Below, piece by piece: positions 35,133 to 43,361 of a stretch of DNA of 64,000 nucleotides. The position numbers were made by a program, and so were the translations under genes. Positions within the stretch are counted from its first letter, which is position 1, and every line of letters starts with the position of its first letter. Below the pieces are notes generated by a model. That model did not search any database, had not been told where the DNA came from, and worked only from the letters and a program-made list of their open reading frames with translations. Source of the DNA: Butyrivibrio sp. (GTDB lineage: Bacteria > Bacillota > Clostridia > Lachnospirales > Lachnospiraceae); NCBI GenBank assembly GCA_015056575.1, contig SVGA01000005.1, positions 62,001-126,000 on the forward strand, in the 5' to 3' direction.

Positions 35133-35138
35133 TATACT
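35133..35138 (+). promoter_or_regulatory. Possible -10 of the exonuclease gene
   Basis: TATACT lies 38 nt before the ATG at 35176; no clear -35 is seen. Confidence 0.35.
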
Positions 35139-35175
35139 TACAAGTGATGTGATATTTAGCAAGGAGTGATAAATT

Positions 35176-36222
35176 ATGGCTAATACGGATAAGTTTATAT
35201 TGATAGACGGAAGTTCCATGCTGGTTACGAATTATTATGGGAATCTTCCGAAGGCTTTACTGTTTGAGAAGGATCCGGAGAAAAGGATAAAGCTACAGAG
35301 CCAGATCATGCATAATGATAAGGGACAATTCACCAATGCCATGTACAGTATGATGAGGACCATTCTGAAGATCATGGCTGAGCAGAAGCCTACGCATATG
35401 ATGTTTGCCTTTGATACTACAAGGGATACTTTCAGAAGAGAGAAATATTCCGAGTATAAGGGGAACAGAGGTGATACTCCCGAGCCCCTTAAGGAGCAGT
35501 TCGTAAACATGGAGAGCATGCTTGAAGAGATAGGTTTCAAGGTTATGTATGATGACCGGTATGAAGCTGACGATATCGTAGGAAGCGTGGTCTCAAGATA
35601 TGAGAAGGAGATTCCCTCCTACATTATCACCAAGGACCATGATTACCTGCAGCTGGTCAGCGATTACACCAGGGTGTGGCTTGTTCAGACCAAGCAGGAG
35701 ACTGCAGATGAGCTCCAGAGCAAGTACGGCTCCGAATTCGGCTGGAGCAAAAAGCTTGTGAGCATACCGGACAAGGCCTTTGAAGTGACCCCGGGCATAT
35801 GCCTTAAGGAATACGGTGTCCGCCCGGAGCAGATCCCCGATCTTAAAGGCATTCAGGGCGACTCCAGCGACAACATCCCCGGCGTAAAGGGTGTAAGCAG
35901 CGCCGCCATCCCGCTTCTTGCAGAGTACGGAACCGTTGAAAAGATCTACGAAGCCATCGATGCCTGTGAAGATGAGAAGGCCCGCAAAGCTCTTGCCGCC
36001 ACCTGGAAAGAGGACCTCGGGATAACCAGAAGCCCCTTAAAGGCTATGATGGAATACCGGGATATGGCCTTTTTGTCAAAAGACCTTGCCATGATCCGCA
36101 GGGACTATGAAATTCCGAAAGACCTCGACGCCTTCAGGATCAATTTCAACAAAGATAAGGCAACAGAGCAGTTCGAAAAATACGGCTTTAAATCCCTTTT
36201 GGATAAGCTTGGAAGCTACTGA
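35176..36222 (+). CDS. 5'-3' exonuclease / flap endonuclease (PolA N-domain type)
   Basis: The protein is 348 aa. It has LIDGSSMLVTNYY, the metal-binding FAFDTTRDTFRREKYSEYKG, YEADDIVGSVV and YIITKDHDYLQLV, and the helix-hairpin-helix GDSSDNIPGVKGV. It resembles the nuclease domain of DNA polymerase I as a free protein, used for Okazaki primer removal or repair. AAGGAGTG precedes the ATG and a strong terminator follows. Confidence 0.92.
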   Translation: MANTDKFILIDGSSMLVTNYYGNLPKALLFEKDPEKRIKLQSQIMHNDKGQFTNAMYSMMRTILKIMAEQKPTHMMFAFDTTRDTFRREKYSEYKGNRGDTPEPLKEQFVNMESMLEEIGFKVMYDDRYEADDIVGSVVSRYEKEIPSYIITKDHDYLQLVSDYTRVWLVQTKQETADELQSKYGSEFGWSKKLVSIPDKAFEVTPGICLKEYGVRPEQIPDLKGIQGDSSDNIPGVKGVSSAAIPLLAEYGTVEKIYEAIDACEDEKARKALAATWKEDLGITRSPLKAMMEYRDMAFLSKDLAMIRRDYEIPKDLDAFRINFNKDKATEQFEKYGFKSLLDKLGSY

Positions 36223-36229
36223 TACGAAA

Positions 36230-36278
36230 ATCCCCGGCACCCGATGCATTGACTGCGCACCGGATGCCGGGGATCTTT
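36230..36278. terminator. Bidirectional terminator, exonuclease / cytidylate kinase-like
   Basis: ATCCCCGGCA pairs with TGCCGGGGAT around a loop of about 25 nt that can pair further, with TCTTT after it on the plus strand and TTTT on the minus. It serves both convergent genes. Confidence 0.8.
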
Positions 36279-36280
36279 AT

Positions 36281-36919
36281 TCAGTCAAATATATCCTCAC
36301 CGAATCTAACTTTGCAGTGAGCCTTGATGGCTTCAACACACTTTTCAAAGCCCAGCTTACTGCTGTCAAGGCAAAGGTCGTAGTTCATGGCATCCGTCCA
36401 CTTCTGGCCTGTGTGATGCTCATAGTATACGGCTCTGAACTTGTCCTCCTGTGCCATGAATTTCACCAGTTCATCATGGGGAAGGCTCTTTACCTTAGCT
36501 GCCTGCTCCTCAAGGAAATCCTGAGGTGCATGAACAAAGACGCTGAGAACATTGTCATAGTCCTTAAGAACGAAGTCTGCGCAGCGTCCTACAATAACGC
36601 AGCTGGTGGTCTCTGCCAGTTTCTTTATGACCTTGGCCTGGTAATTAAAGAGATTTGCCTCGGAAGTAAACTCTTTGCTCTCCGGACCTATCAGTTCTCC
36701 CTTGTATATATTTACGGGAGTTCTGAAAAATCCTGTTTTTCTGACCTTCTCATCTGCATCCAGAAACAGTCCGAGACTGATGCCGCTCTCCTCAGAAGCA
36801 AGATGTATCAGTTCATGGTCATAGTAATGAATGCCAAGATCATTGGCCAGCATTTCTCCCACGGTCCTTCCGCCGCTTCCGTACTGACGCGCTATTGTGA
36901 TTACGATATTTCTTTTCAT
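36281..36919 (-). CDS. Cytidylate kinase-like family protein
   Basis: The protein is 212 aa. It has a P-loop variant ITIARQYGSGGRTVGE near the start, then LGIHYYDHELI and VIVGRCADFVL. This family is related to Cmk but lacks proof of CMP kinase activity; the true substrate is unknown. GGAGGA precedes the ATG. Confidence 0.85.
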   Translation of the reverse strand: MKRNIVITIARQYGSGGRTVGEMLANDLGIHYYDHELIHLASEESGISLGLFLDADEKVRKTGFFRTPVNIYKGELIGPESKEFTSEANLFNYQAKVIKKLAETTSCVIVGRCADFVLKDYDNVLSVFVHAPQDFLEEQAAKVKSLPHDELVKFMAQEDKFRAVYYEHHTGQKWTDAMNYDLCLDSSKLGFEKCVEAIKAHCKVRFGEDIFD

Positions 36920-36947
36920 CCTTAGTTCCTCCGTTTAAGGAAGTTAA

Positions 36948-37664
36948 TTATTCTCCAAGATATGCCTTTCTGATGGCTTCGTCATTTAACAGATCTTTTG
37001 CATCGCCTTCTTTGGAAATGCTTCCTGTCTCAAGAACATAGGCTCTGTTGGCGATGGACAGGGCCTTTTTGGCGTTCTGCTCCACCAGAAGTACAGTTAC
37101 TCCGTCTTTATTTACATCCTCAATGATGCTGAAAATCTCGTTTACAAAAATAGGCGAAAGACCCATGGATGGCTCGTCCATCAGGATCAGATCCGGATGT
37201 GACATAAGCGCTCTTCCCATAGCCAGCATCTGCTGCTCACCGCCGCTTAAGGTTCCCGCAAGCTGATTCTTTCTCTCCTCAAGTCTTGGGAATCTCTTAT
37301 AGATATTGGCAAGGGTGGCCTCCATCTCATTCTTGTCGGATCTGGTATATGCTCCCATCTTAAGGTTCTGGAGCACTGTCATTTCAGCAAATACACGCCT
37401 TCCCTCAGGCACCTGGGCCATGCCAAGACCTACTATCTTGTGATTGGCAATCTTTGTTAGCTCCTGTCCCTTGTATCTGATTTCACCGCTGTAGGCCTTT
37501 AAAAGCCCCGACAGAGTGTGAAGGGTTGTGGTCTTGCCTGCTCCGTTGGCTCCTATAAGCGCCACGATCTCTCCCTTGTCTACGTGAAAAGAGATACCTT
37601 TAAGCGCCTGGATCACGCCGTAATATACACTTAAATCCTTTACTTCAAGGATTGGTTCTGCCAT
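36948..37664 (-). CDS. livF: Branched-chain amino acid ABC transporter ATPase LivF
   Basis: The protein is 238 aa. It has Walker A GANGAGKTT, signature LSGGEQQMLAMGRALM, Walker B LILMDEPSMGLSP and the ending AIRKAYLGE, all usual for LivF. It is the last gene of livJ-livH-livM-livG-livF. Confidence 0.94.
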   Translation of the reverse strand: MAEPILEVKDLSVYYGVIQALKGISFHVDKGEIVALIGANGAGKTTTLHTLSGLLKAYSGEIRYKGQELTKIANHKIVGLGMAQVPEGRRVFAEMTVLQNLKMGAYTRSDKNEMEATLANIYKRFPRLEERKNQLAGTLSGGEQQMLAMGRALMSHPDLILMDEPSMGLSPIFVNEIFSIIEDVNKDGVTVLLVEQNAKKALSIANRAYVLETGSISKEGDAKDLLNDEAIRKAYLGE

Positions 37665-37712
37665 AAGTCAATCTCCTCTTAACATTACTCTTGGGATGCT
37701 CCACTATACTCG

Positions 37713-38471
37713 TTACTCACCAAGATAAGCTGTGATAACCTCCGGGTTAGACAGTACCTCTTTGGTCTCTCCCTGGCACAGTACACGTCCGAAATTCAAT
37801 ACCGTAAGCTTCTCGCAGATACCTGAAACCAGCTTCATGTCGTGCTCTATAAGGAGAATTGTCATATCAAATTCCCTGCGGACAAGAGCAATGGTATCCA
37901 TCAGCTCTTTGGTCTCATTGGGATTCATACCTGCTGCGGGTTCATCCAGCAAAAGAAGCTTAGGCCCCGTGGCCATGGCTCTCGCAATCTCGAGCTTTCT
38001 CTGCTTGCCGTAAGGAAGATTTGCAGCCAGCACGTCCCTTTCTCTGTCAAGGTCAAATACCTTCAGAAGACGCATGGCCTCAAAATCCATCTCTTTTTCC
38101 ACTTTCCTGTACTTGCCCATGTGTAGCATTCCCTCAAGGGCGCTGTACTTGAATTTCTCTGCCAGTCCGACCTTAACGTTATCTATAACGGACATATTCC
38201 TGAAAAGCCTGATATTCTGGAAGGTTCTTGCGATTCCCGCATGATTGATCTCAATGGTGTTCTTGCGGGTGATATCTTCACCGTCCAGTCTGATGATACC
38301 TTCGTTGGGCTTGTATACACCGGTCAGAAGGTTGAACACCGTTGTCTTGCCTGCACCGTTAGGGCCGATAAGTCCGTAGAGCTCGCCCTTTTCGATGGTT
38401 ATGTTAAAGTTATCGACGGCTCTTAATCCGCCGAAGGAAATGCTCAGGTTATTTACGTCTAGAAGTGCCAT
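37713..38471 (-). CDS. livG: Branched-chain amino acid ABC transporter ATPase LivG
   Basis: The protein is 252 aa. It has Walker A GPNGAGKTTVFNLLTG, the LivG-specific HAGIARTFQNIRLF, LPYGKQRKLEIARAMA in place of LSGGQ, and LLLDEPAAGMNP. It starts one base after the livM stop, with which it is coupled. Confidence 0.94.
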   Translation of the reverse strand: MALLDVNNLSISFGGLRAVDNFNITIEKGELYGLIGPNGAGKTTVFNLLTGVYKPNEGIIRLDGEDITRKNTIEINHAGIARTFQNIRLFRNMSVIDNVKVGLAEKFKYSALEGMLHMGKYRKVEKEMDFEAMRLLKVFDLDRERDVLAANLPYGKQRKLEIARAMATGPKLLLLDEPAAGMNPNETKELMDTIALVRREFDMTILLIEHDMKLVSGICEKLTVLNFGRVLCQGETKEVLSNPEVITAYLGE

Positions 38472-39542
38472 TTAAGCCACCCCCTTTTTCTTGCCTGTGA
38501 GAATGTTTATGAATTTCAGACCTCCAAAGGTCTTTTTACGCCAGGCGATAACCTTGGGTGACCAGTTTACGATCATCATGACGATCAGCACAATTGAGTA
38601 GATCAGCATTCGATAGGTGTTAAGGCCTCTAAGCAGCTCGGGAAGCATATACAAAATGCAGGCTGCGATGACGCTGCCTCTGATATTTCCGATACCGCCA
38701 AGAACCACATAAACCAGGATCATGATGGAAGCATTATATCCGAAGTACTGCGAAGATGCCGTCAGTGTGGTGATATTGTGGGAGAAAAGGACTCCCGCTG
38801 CTCCCGCAATTGCCGCGGAAATGGTAAAGGCCATCATCTTATATCCGGTTACATTTATGCCGGTGGCTTCAGCAGCTATATAGTTGTCACGGATCGCCAT
38901 GATGGCACGTCCGTCTCTGGAGTTCACCAGATTCTGTACGATGAAAAGAGATATCAGAAGAACCACGATACCTATGGTAAAGTTCGCGTTATGAGGTGTT
39001 CCCGTAATACCCATGGCTCCGTTGACGATGATGTCTCCGTCCTTCTCCATGTTAAGGTCCATGGCACTCTTCATGGTAAAGTGAAAGCCCTTGCTGTCGA
39101 TGCCGATGTAGAAGGAATTGATGACATTTTTGATGATCTCGCCAAAAGCCAGAGTAACAATGGCAAGGTAGTCACCTTTAAGGCGAAGAACGGGGATACC
39201 GATGAGGAAGCCAAACAACGCCGCAACGGCTATTCCTATGATGAAAGCCATGAGGAATCTTGGCACCGTAGGGATCAGCTTCTCCGTTGCCCGGGAAAAG
39301 AATGCGCTGGAGAAAGCTCCAAGGCACATAAAACCGCAGTGTCCGATACTGAGCTCTCCCAAAATACCTACGCACAGGTTAAGCGCAACGGCTATTACCG
39401 CATAATAGGTCATGGGCACCAGAAGGCCCTTTAAGTGGCTTGAGAGGTTTCCCGTCAGCATCAGGACCTCAAGGATCATATAGGCGACAATAACAATGCC
39501 GTATGTGATGTAATTGGATTTTTGTACTTTAGACATATTCAT
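38472..39542 (-). CDS. livM: Branched-chain amino acid ABC transporter permease LivM
   Basis: The protein is 356 aa with about 8-10 membrane segments. It has LNLCVGILGELSIGHCGFMCLGAF, split over the helix-loop, and KGDYLAIVTLAFGEIIKNVI as the ATPase-contact loop. It overlaps livH by 4 bp. Confidence 0.93.
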   Translation of the reverse strand: MNMSKVQKSNYITYGIVIVAYMILEVLMLTGNLSSHLKGLLVPMTYYAVIAVALNLCVGILGELSIGHCGFMCLGAFSSAFFSRATEKLIPTVPRFLMAFIIGIAVAALFGFLIGIPVLRLKGDYLAIVTLAFGEIIKNVINSFYIGIDSKGFHFTMKSAMDLNMEKDGDIIVNGAMGITGTPHNANFTIGIVVLLISLFIVQNLVNSRDGRAIMAIRDNYIAAEATGINVTGYKMMAFTISAAIAGAAGVLFSHNITTLTASSQYFGYNASIMILVYVVLGGIGNIRGSVIAACILYMLPELLRGLNTYRMLIYSIVLIVMMIVNWSPKVIAWRKKTFGGLKFINILTGKKKGVA

Positions 39543-40423
39543 ACCTTCTCCTGCACCTTCTTTCCCAGGATTCCTGTTGGCTTGACCAACAGAACAATGA
39601 TCAGAATGCCGAAAACAATGGCATCCGAAAGCTGTGACGAGATGTAGGTCTTTGACAGGATCTCAACTATTCCCAGAACCAGTCCGCCGATCATGGCGCC
39701 GGGTATCGAACCGATCCCTCCAAGAACCGCAGCCACAAAGGCTTTGATACCGGGCATTGCTCCGGTATAGGGCGAAAGAGAAGGATAGGCGCTGCAAAGA
39801 AGAGCCCCCGCAACAGCAGCCAGAGCCGAGCCGATGGCAAAGGTCAGAGCAATGGTCTTATTGACATCGATTCCCATAAGAACCGCTGCCGCCTTGTCTT
39901 CGGAGGCCGCAAGCATGGCCTGTCCCTGTTTGGTCTTATTGATAAAAAGCTGAAGCACGATGAGGATGACAACGCTCACCAGAATAGTCACGACGGTAAC
40001 GCCCTGAATCTTGAGCTGTCCTCCCGCAAAGGATACGCCCTCCCAACCGATAACCGAGGTGAAGGATTTGATATCCGCGCCGTAGATAAGAAGTGCTATG
40101 TTCTCGAGAAGATAGCTGACGCCGATGGCTGTAATGAGAACCGCAAGAGGAGAAGCCGCTCCTCTAAGGGGCCTGTAAGCCACAAATTCCGTTGTGACCC
40201 CAAGGAGGGTACAAAGAACAATGGCAACGATTATTCCAACCACTGAATTGCCGGAAAGCGCGGCACTGACGGAAAAGATAATATAGCAGCCCACCATGAT
40301 AAAATCTCCGTGAGCAAAGTTAAGCATCTTAGCAATTCCGTAAACCATAGTGTACCCCAGCGCTATGATCGCATAGATACTCCCAAGGCTTAGTCCATTA
40401 ATGAGATAGGTCAAAAAACTCAT
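39539..40423 (-). CDS. livH: Branched-chain amino acid ABC transporter permease LivH
   Basis: The protein is 294 aa. It has NGLSLGSIYAIIALGYTMVY, MLNFAHGDFIMVG and FVAAVLGGIGSIPGAMIGG, all typical. ATG 40423 is chosen for the GGAGGT 5 nt upstream; the longer frame to 40498 runs through the attenuator hairpin. Confidence 0.93.
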   Translation of the reverse strand: MSFLTYLINGLSLGSIYAIIALGYTMVYGIAKMLNFAHGDFIMVGCYIIFSVSAALSGNSVVGIIVAIVLCTLLGVTTEFVAYRPLRGAASPLAVLITAIGVSYLLENIALLIYGADIKSFTSVIGWEGVSFAGGQLKIQGVTVVTILVSVVILIVLQLFINKTKQGQAMLAASEDKAAAVLMGIDVNKTIALTFAIGSALAAVAGALLCSAYPSLSPYTGAMPGIKAFVAAVLGGIGSIPGAMIGGLVLGIVEILSKTYISSQLSDAIVFGILIIVLLVKPTGILGKKVQEKV

Positions 40424-40476
40424 CTCGCACCTCCACAATTTCTTTTCACCAAAATATTCTACCACAATATAGAGAA

Positions 40477-40504
40477 CAAGGGATGCCTTTGACAGCATCC
40501 CTTG
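40477..40504 (-). terminator. Intercistronic hairpin between livJ and livH
   Basis: CAAGGGATGC pairs perfectly with GCATCCCTTG around an 8-nt loop; a short pyrimidine tail (TTCTC) follows on the minus strand. It likely acts as a partial terminator that keeps LivJ in excess. Confidence 0.7.
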
Positions 40505-40535
40505 CTGAAAATCAGTATCTGTTCGTCAGATTCTC

Positions 40536-41696
40536 TCACTCTGCCGATACGTAAACACCGTTCTTGATCACTACGGCCTTGGGCTCCTTGTTGGGCTCGC
40601 CGGATTCTGACCAGGTCATCTTGGAAGATGTAAGACCTGAAGCCTCGATCTGAGTCATAGCACCCTTAACCGCATCACAGATCTCAGAAACGCTCTTGTC
40701 TGGAGTAACGCCTGCCTTCTCGATGGCTGCCTTGATGATGTAAACAGCATCGTAAGCATCAGCTGCGAACTGGTTGGGAGTCTCGCCGTACTTCTCATTG
40801 TACTTCTTAACAAAGCTAACAGTAAGATCATCTGTAGCATCAGCTGCGAAAGGAGTAAGGAGCATAAGTCCCTCAGCCAGTGATGTGTCGAAGTTCTCAA
40901 CCGTAAGGATACCGTCCATACCGTCTACACCGAAGAATGTAGGTGCATAGCCCATTGTGTTGGCCTGTGTAAGGATCAGTGCTGCATCTGAGTAATAGAT
41001 AGGAAGGAATACCAGGTCAGCGCCTGCATCCTTGGCCTTCTGAAGCTGAACAGAGAAGTCTGTGTTGTTATCCTGTGTGTAGGCCTCAGCTGAAACTATT
41101 TCGTAGTTCTTGCCCTCCGACTCCTCAACGAACTTCTGGTAGATACCTGAAGAATAAACGTCTGAGTTGTCATAGATGATACCAACCTTTGTTGCAAGGT
41201 TGTGATCGCTTATATACTGAGCGGAAGCAATACCCTGGTTGGGATCTGAGAAACAAACACGGAATACGTTGTCATACTTAACGCAATCCTCAGCAGATCC
41301 TGAAGGTGTAAGCTGGAACATGTTGTCGTTCTTGGTATTCTCTGAAACTGCGATTGAGCATGCAGATGTAGTCGATCCTACAAGAAGCTGCATTCCCCAG
41401 TCCTTAAGAGTGTTGTAAGCGTTAACGGACTTCTCTGCATTGAGCTCATCGTCCTCTGACTTGTACTCAATCTTGTATCCGCCTATACCGCCTGCCTCGT
41501 TGATCTCATCAACAGCTATCTGTGCGCCGTTAACAACTGCATTGCCGTAAGCAGCAGCTGCTCCGGTAAGAGGTCCTATAGCACCAATCTTGAATGTATC
41601 TGAACCTCCCTGCTGTGATGCGCCACAGCCGGCAAGCATTGATACAGCCATAGCAGAAGCCATAACAACGCTGAAGATCTTGCCTGTCTTCTTCAT
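40536..41696 (-). CDS. livJ: Branched-chain amino acid-binding lipoprotein LivJ
   Basis: The protein is 386 aa with lipobox SMLAGCGAS. The periplasmic-binding type I domain has KIGAIGPLTGAAAAYG, NEAGGIGGYKIEY, SCSIAVSE-like variants and NQFAADAYDAVYIIKAAI. ATG 41696 follows GAGGAGGG. As the first liv gene it sets the specificity, probably Leu/Ile/Val, though such proteins vary. Confidence 0.93.
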   Translation of the reverse strand: MKKTGKIFSVVMASAMAVSMLAGCGASQQGGSDTFKIGAIGPLTGAAAAYGNAVVNGAQIAVDEINEAGGIGGYKIEYKSEDDELNAEKSVNAYNTLKDWGMQLLVGSTTSACSIAVSENTKNDNMFQLTPSGSAEDCVKYDNVFRVCFSDPNQGIASAQYISDHNLATKVGIIYDNSDVYSSGIYQKFVEESEGKNYEIVSAEAYTQDNNTDFSVQLQKAKDAGADLVFLPIYYSDAALILTQANTMGYAPTFFGVDGMDGILTVENFDTSLAEGLMLLTPFAADATDDLTVSFVKKYNEKYGETPNQFAADAYDAVYIIKAAIEKAGVTPDKSVSEICDAVKGAMTQIEASGLTSSKMTWSESGEPNKEPKAVVIKNGVYVSAE

Positions 41697-41752
41697 AATC
41701 AAATCCCTCCTCGCAAAATGTATATTTGTATACAATTTTTATTTATTATCTT

Positions 41753-41781
41753 ACGTTAAAGTATCACATTGAAAAAGTCAA
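41753..41781 (-). promoter_or_regulatory. Promoter of livJHMGF
   Basis: On the minus strand TTGACT (41776-41781) and TAACGT (41753-41758) are spaced by 17 bp, about 57 nt before the livJ ATG. Confidence 0.45.
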
Positions 41782-41857
41782 GACATAGTGGGGATTTTTA
41801 TTTGATTTGCATTAATGTTTTATGCTTGTTAAAATTGTTCTATAGGGGGAAATGCAT

Positions 41858-42382
41858 ATGCTTCATTTATCATATGTGGGGATAGCCTTTTCACTGGTAT
41901 TTTACTTCGTGTTCGGTGTAGCTGTGAGGTTCATGGAACTGACTCCCAAATCCAGGAACAAGGCGAGGCTGATCATCCTGATTATTTCCGCGATGACATT
42001 TTCGATATCTACCCTGTGCGCCGGAATTCTTCATCTTTATTCCGGGGCTTATGTGTATGGCGCTATTTTCCTCATTTTAGCCGCAAGTTCACTGATATTT
42101 GTGGTGGCAATTCTCATTGAACTTCATCAGATCAATGCAAGAGTCAAGATGAGAAGATTTATGGTCCTCTTTGATATTGTGGATCGCTATATTAACGAGG
42201 GTAAATCCAGGGAAGAGATCATGACCTATCTTACCGGGAACCAGAAGCTAAGCAACAAGGAGGCCACGGATTTCCTGGAATTCATCTCAGATCCCACCAA
42301 TCATCAGTTTCTATCCGACGTCAATGAAAAGATCCAGGAAGCCAAGCTGATGCAGAAGGTAGAAACGGACTATTTCAGATAA
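41858..42382 (+). CDS. Hypothetical membrane protein
   Basis: The protein is 174 aa with three hydrophobic helices in the first 95 residues, then a soluble part (MRRFMVLFDIVDRYINEGKSREE...) that is helical and ends in EAKLMQKVETDYFR. I do not recognise it. ATG 41858 is better placed than ATG 41852, which lies only 2 nt after the AGGGGG site. A strong terminator follows. Confidence 0.65.
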   Translation: MLHLSYVGIAFSLVFYFVFGVAVRFMELTPKSRNKARLIILIISAMTFSISTLCAGILHLYSGAYVYGAIFLILAASSLIFVVAILIELHQINARVKMRRFMVLFDIVDRYINEGKSREEIMTYLTGNQKLSNKEATDFLEFISDPTNHQFLSDVNEKIQEAKLMQKVETDYFR

Positions 42383-42385
42383 ACT

Positions 42386-42425
42386 AAGCGGGAGCTCATC
42401 GGACACCGATGAACTCCCGCTTTTT
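42386..42425 (+). terminator. Terminator of the 41858 gene
   Basis: AAGCGGGAG and TCATCGG pair with CCGATGA and CTCCCGCTT around an ACA loop with one internal mismatch, followed by TTTTT. Confidence 0.9.
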
Positions 42426-42452
42426 ATCTGCCACCTACCTATTCGATTGTGA

Positions 42453-42809
42453 TCACCCAAACAGATCTATAGTATTTCCTGCCATTTCATAGGACATTGC
42501 CCGGGTATCCTGACTGTAGCCTGTGGTCATTCCCTGGAATCTTGCTGCCACATCGTTATACATACGATTGGCTTCCTGAGACTTTCTTACCACATTGGCC
42601 GAAAGTTTTAATGGATCGCTCTCTTCATCTGAGGAAGTAAGCGCCTGTGCGTTGGGGTACCTCACGGGAGGTACGTTTGTAACCGCACCGCTCATTCCTG
42701 TCTCGATGAAAGAATCCGACACATCCGACTCATTCTTTAAATTATAATTGAGCGGCTGTATAAAGCCCATGCCGTAGGGACCACCTACAGCGCCTATTGA
42801 TAAACTCAT
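42453..42809 (-). CDS. Hypothetical small protein
   Basis: The protein is 118 aa, soluble, with no signal peptide. It starts MSLSIGAVGGPYGMGFIQ and has a helical C-terminal part (KLSANVVRKSQEANRMYNDV). I do not recognise a family. ATG 42809 follows GAGGGAAAA. It is a single gene on its own strand. Confidence 0.6.
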   Translation of the reverse strand: MSLSIGAVGGPYGMGFIQPLNYNLKNESDVSDSFIETGMSGAVTNVPPVRYPNAQALTSSDEESDPLKLSANVVRKSQEANRMYNDVAARFQGMTTGYSQDTRAMSYEMAGNTIDLFG

Positions 42810-43033
42810 AATTTTCCCTCTTTGTGCAGGAAAGGTTAACATTATCCTCCTGCACAGATTATCATACCTTTAAGTACCCCCGGGTTCAATTATGCCCTTG
42901 GAAATATTATCTAAAAAAATTATTGAAATTCGTAAAATTTTGTTAAACTTTATGATATTATATTAAAGAGGGGTTATTACTTAAACCTTCGGAAATTCAA
43001 TTACTTTTGTAGCAGAGAAAGGAGCACCTGATT

Positions 43034-43306
43034 ATGTCTAACCAGCTGCAATATTCTCCCTTCAAACCAAACTTGAAGACAGCCGAAGTATTTGCGTGGG
43101 GAGATCCGGAGTACAATCTTTTTGACCAGCTCAACGATAAGTATGAAGAGAAGCACCCTGAGTTCAGGGATCTCTCAAGCTATGAGAAGATGGTCATTAA
43201 ACAGCAGATCCATCATGAAGCCATCGGGCTGACACCGCTCAACCTGATAATGGATATCGTGTCCGATCCGCAGTTCGATGAATTCCGGGCCGTAGAAAGC
43301 ATGTAA
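43034..43306 (+). CDS. Hypothetical small protein
   Basis: The protein is 90 aa, acidic and soluble. It contains DPEYNLFDQLNDKYEEKHPE and KMVIKQQIHHEAIGLTPLNL. Not recognised. It has a good ribosome site (AAAGGAG) and its own terminator, so it is very likely a real gene. Confidence 0.65.
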   Translation: MSNQLQYSPFKPNLKTAEVFAWGDPEYNLFDQLNDKYEEKHPEFRDLSSYEKMVIKQQIHHEAIGLTPLNLIMDIVSDPQFDEFRAVESM

Positions 43307-43314
43307 TAACAACA

Positions 43315-43348
43315 AAGTCGTCTTCCTCATCGAGGCAAGACGACTTTT
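43315..43348 (+). terminator. Terminator of the 90-aa gene
   Basis: AAGTCGTCTT pairs with AAGACGACTT around a 12-nt loop, followed by TT and a further T-rich tail. Confidence 0.85.
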
Positions 43349-43361
43349 ATTTTTGACTTTT

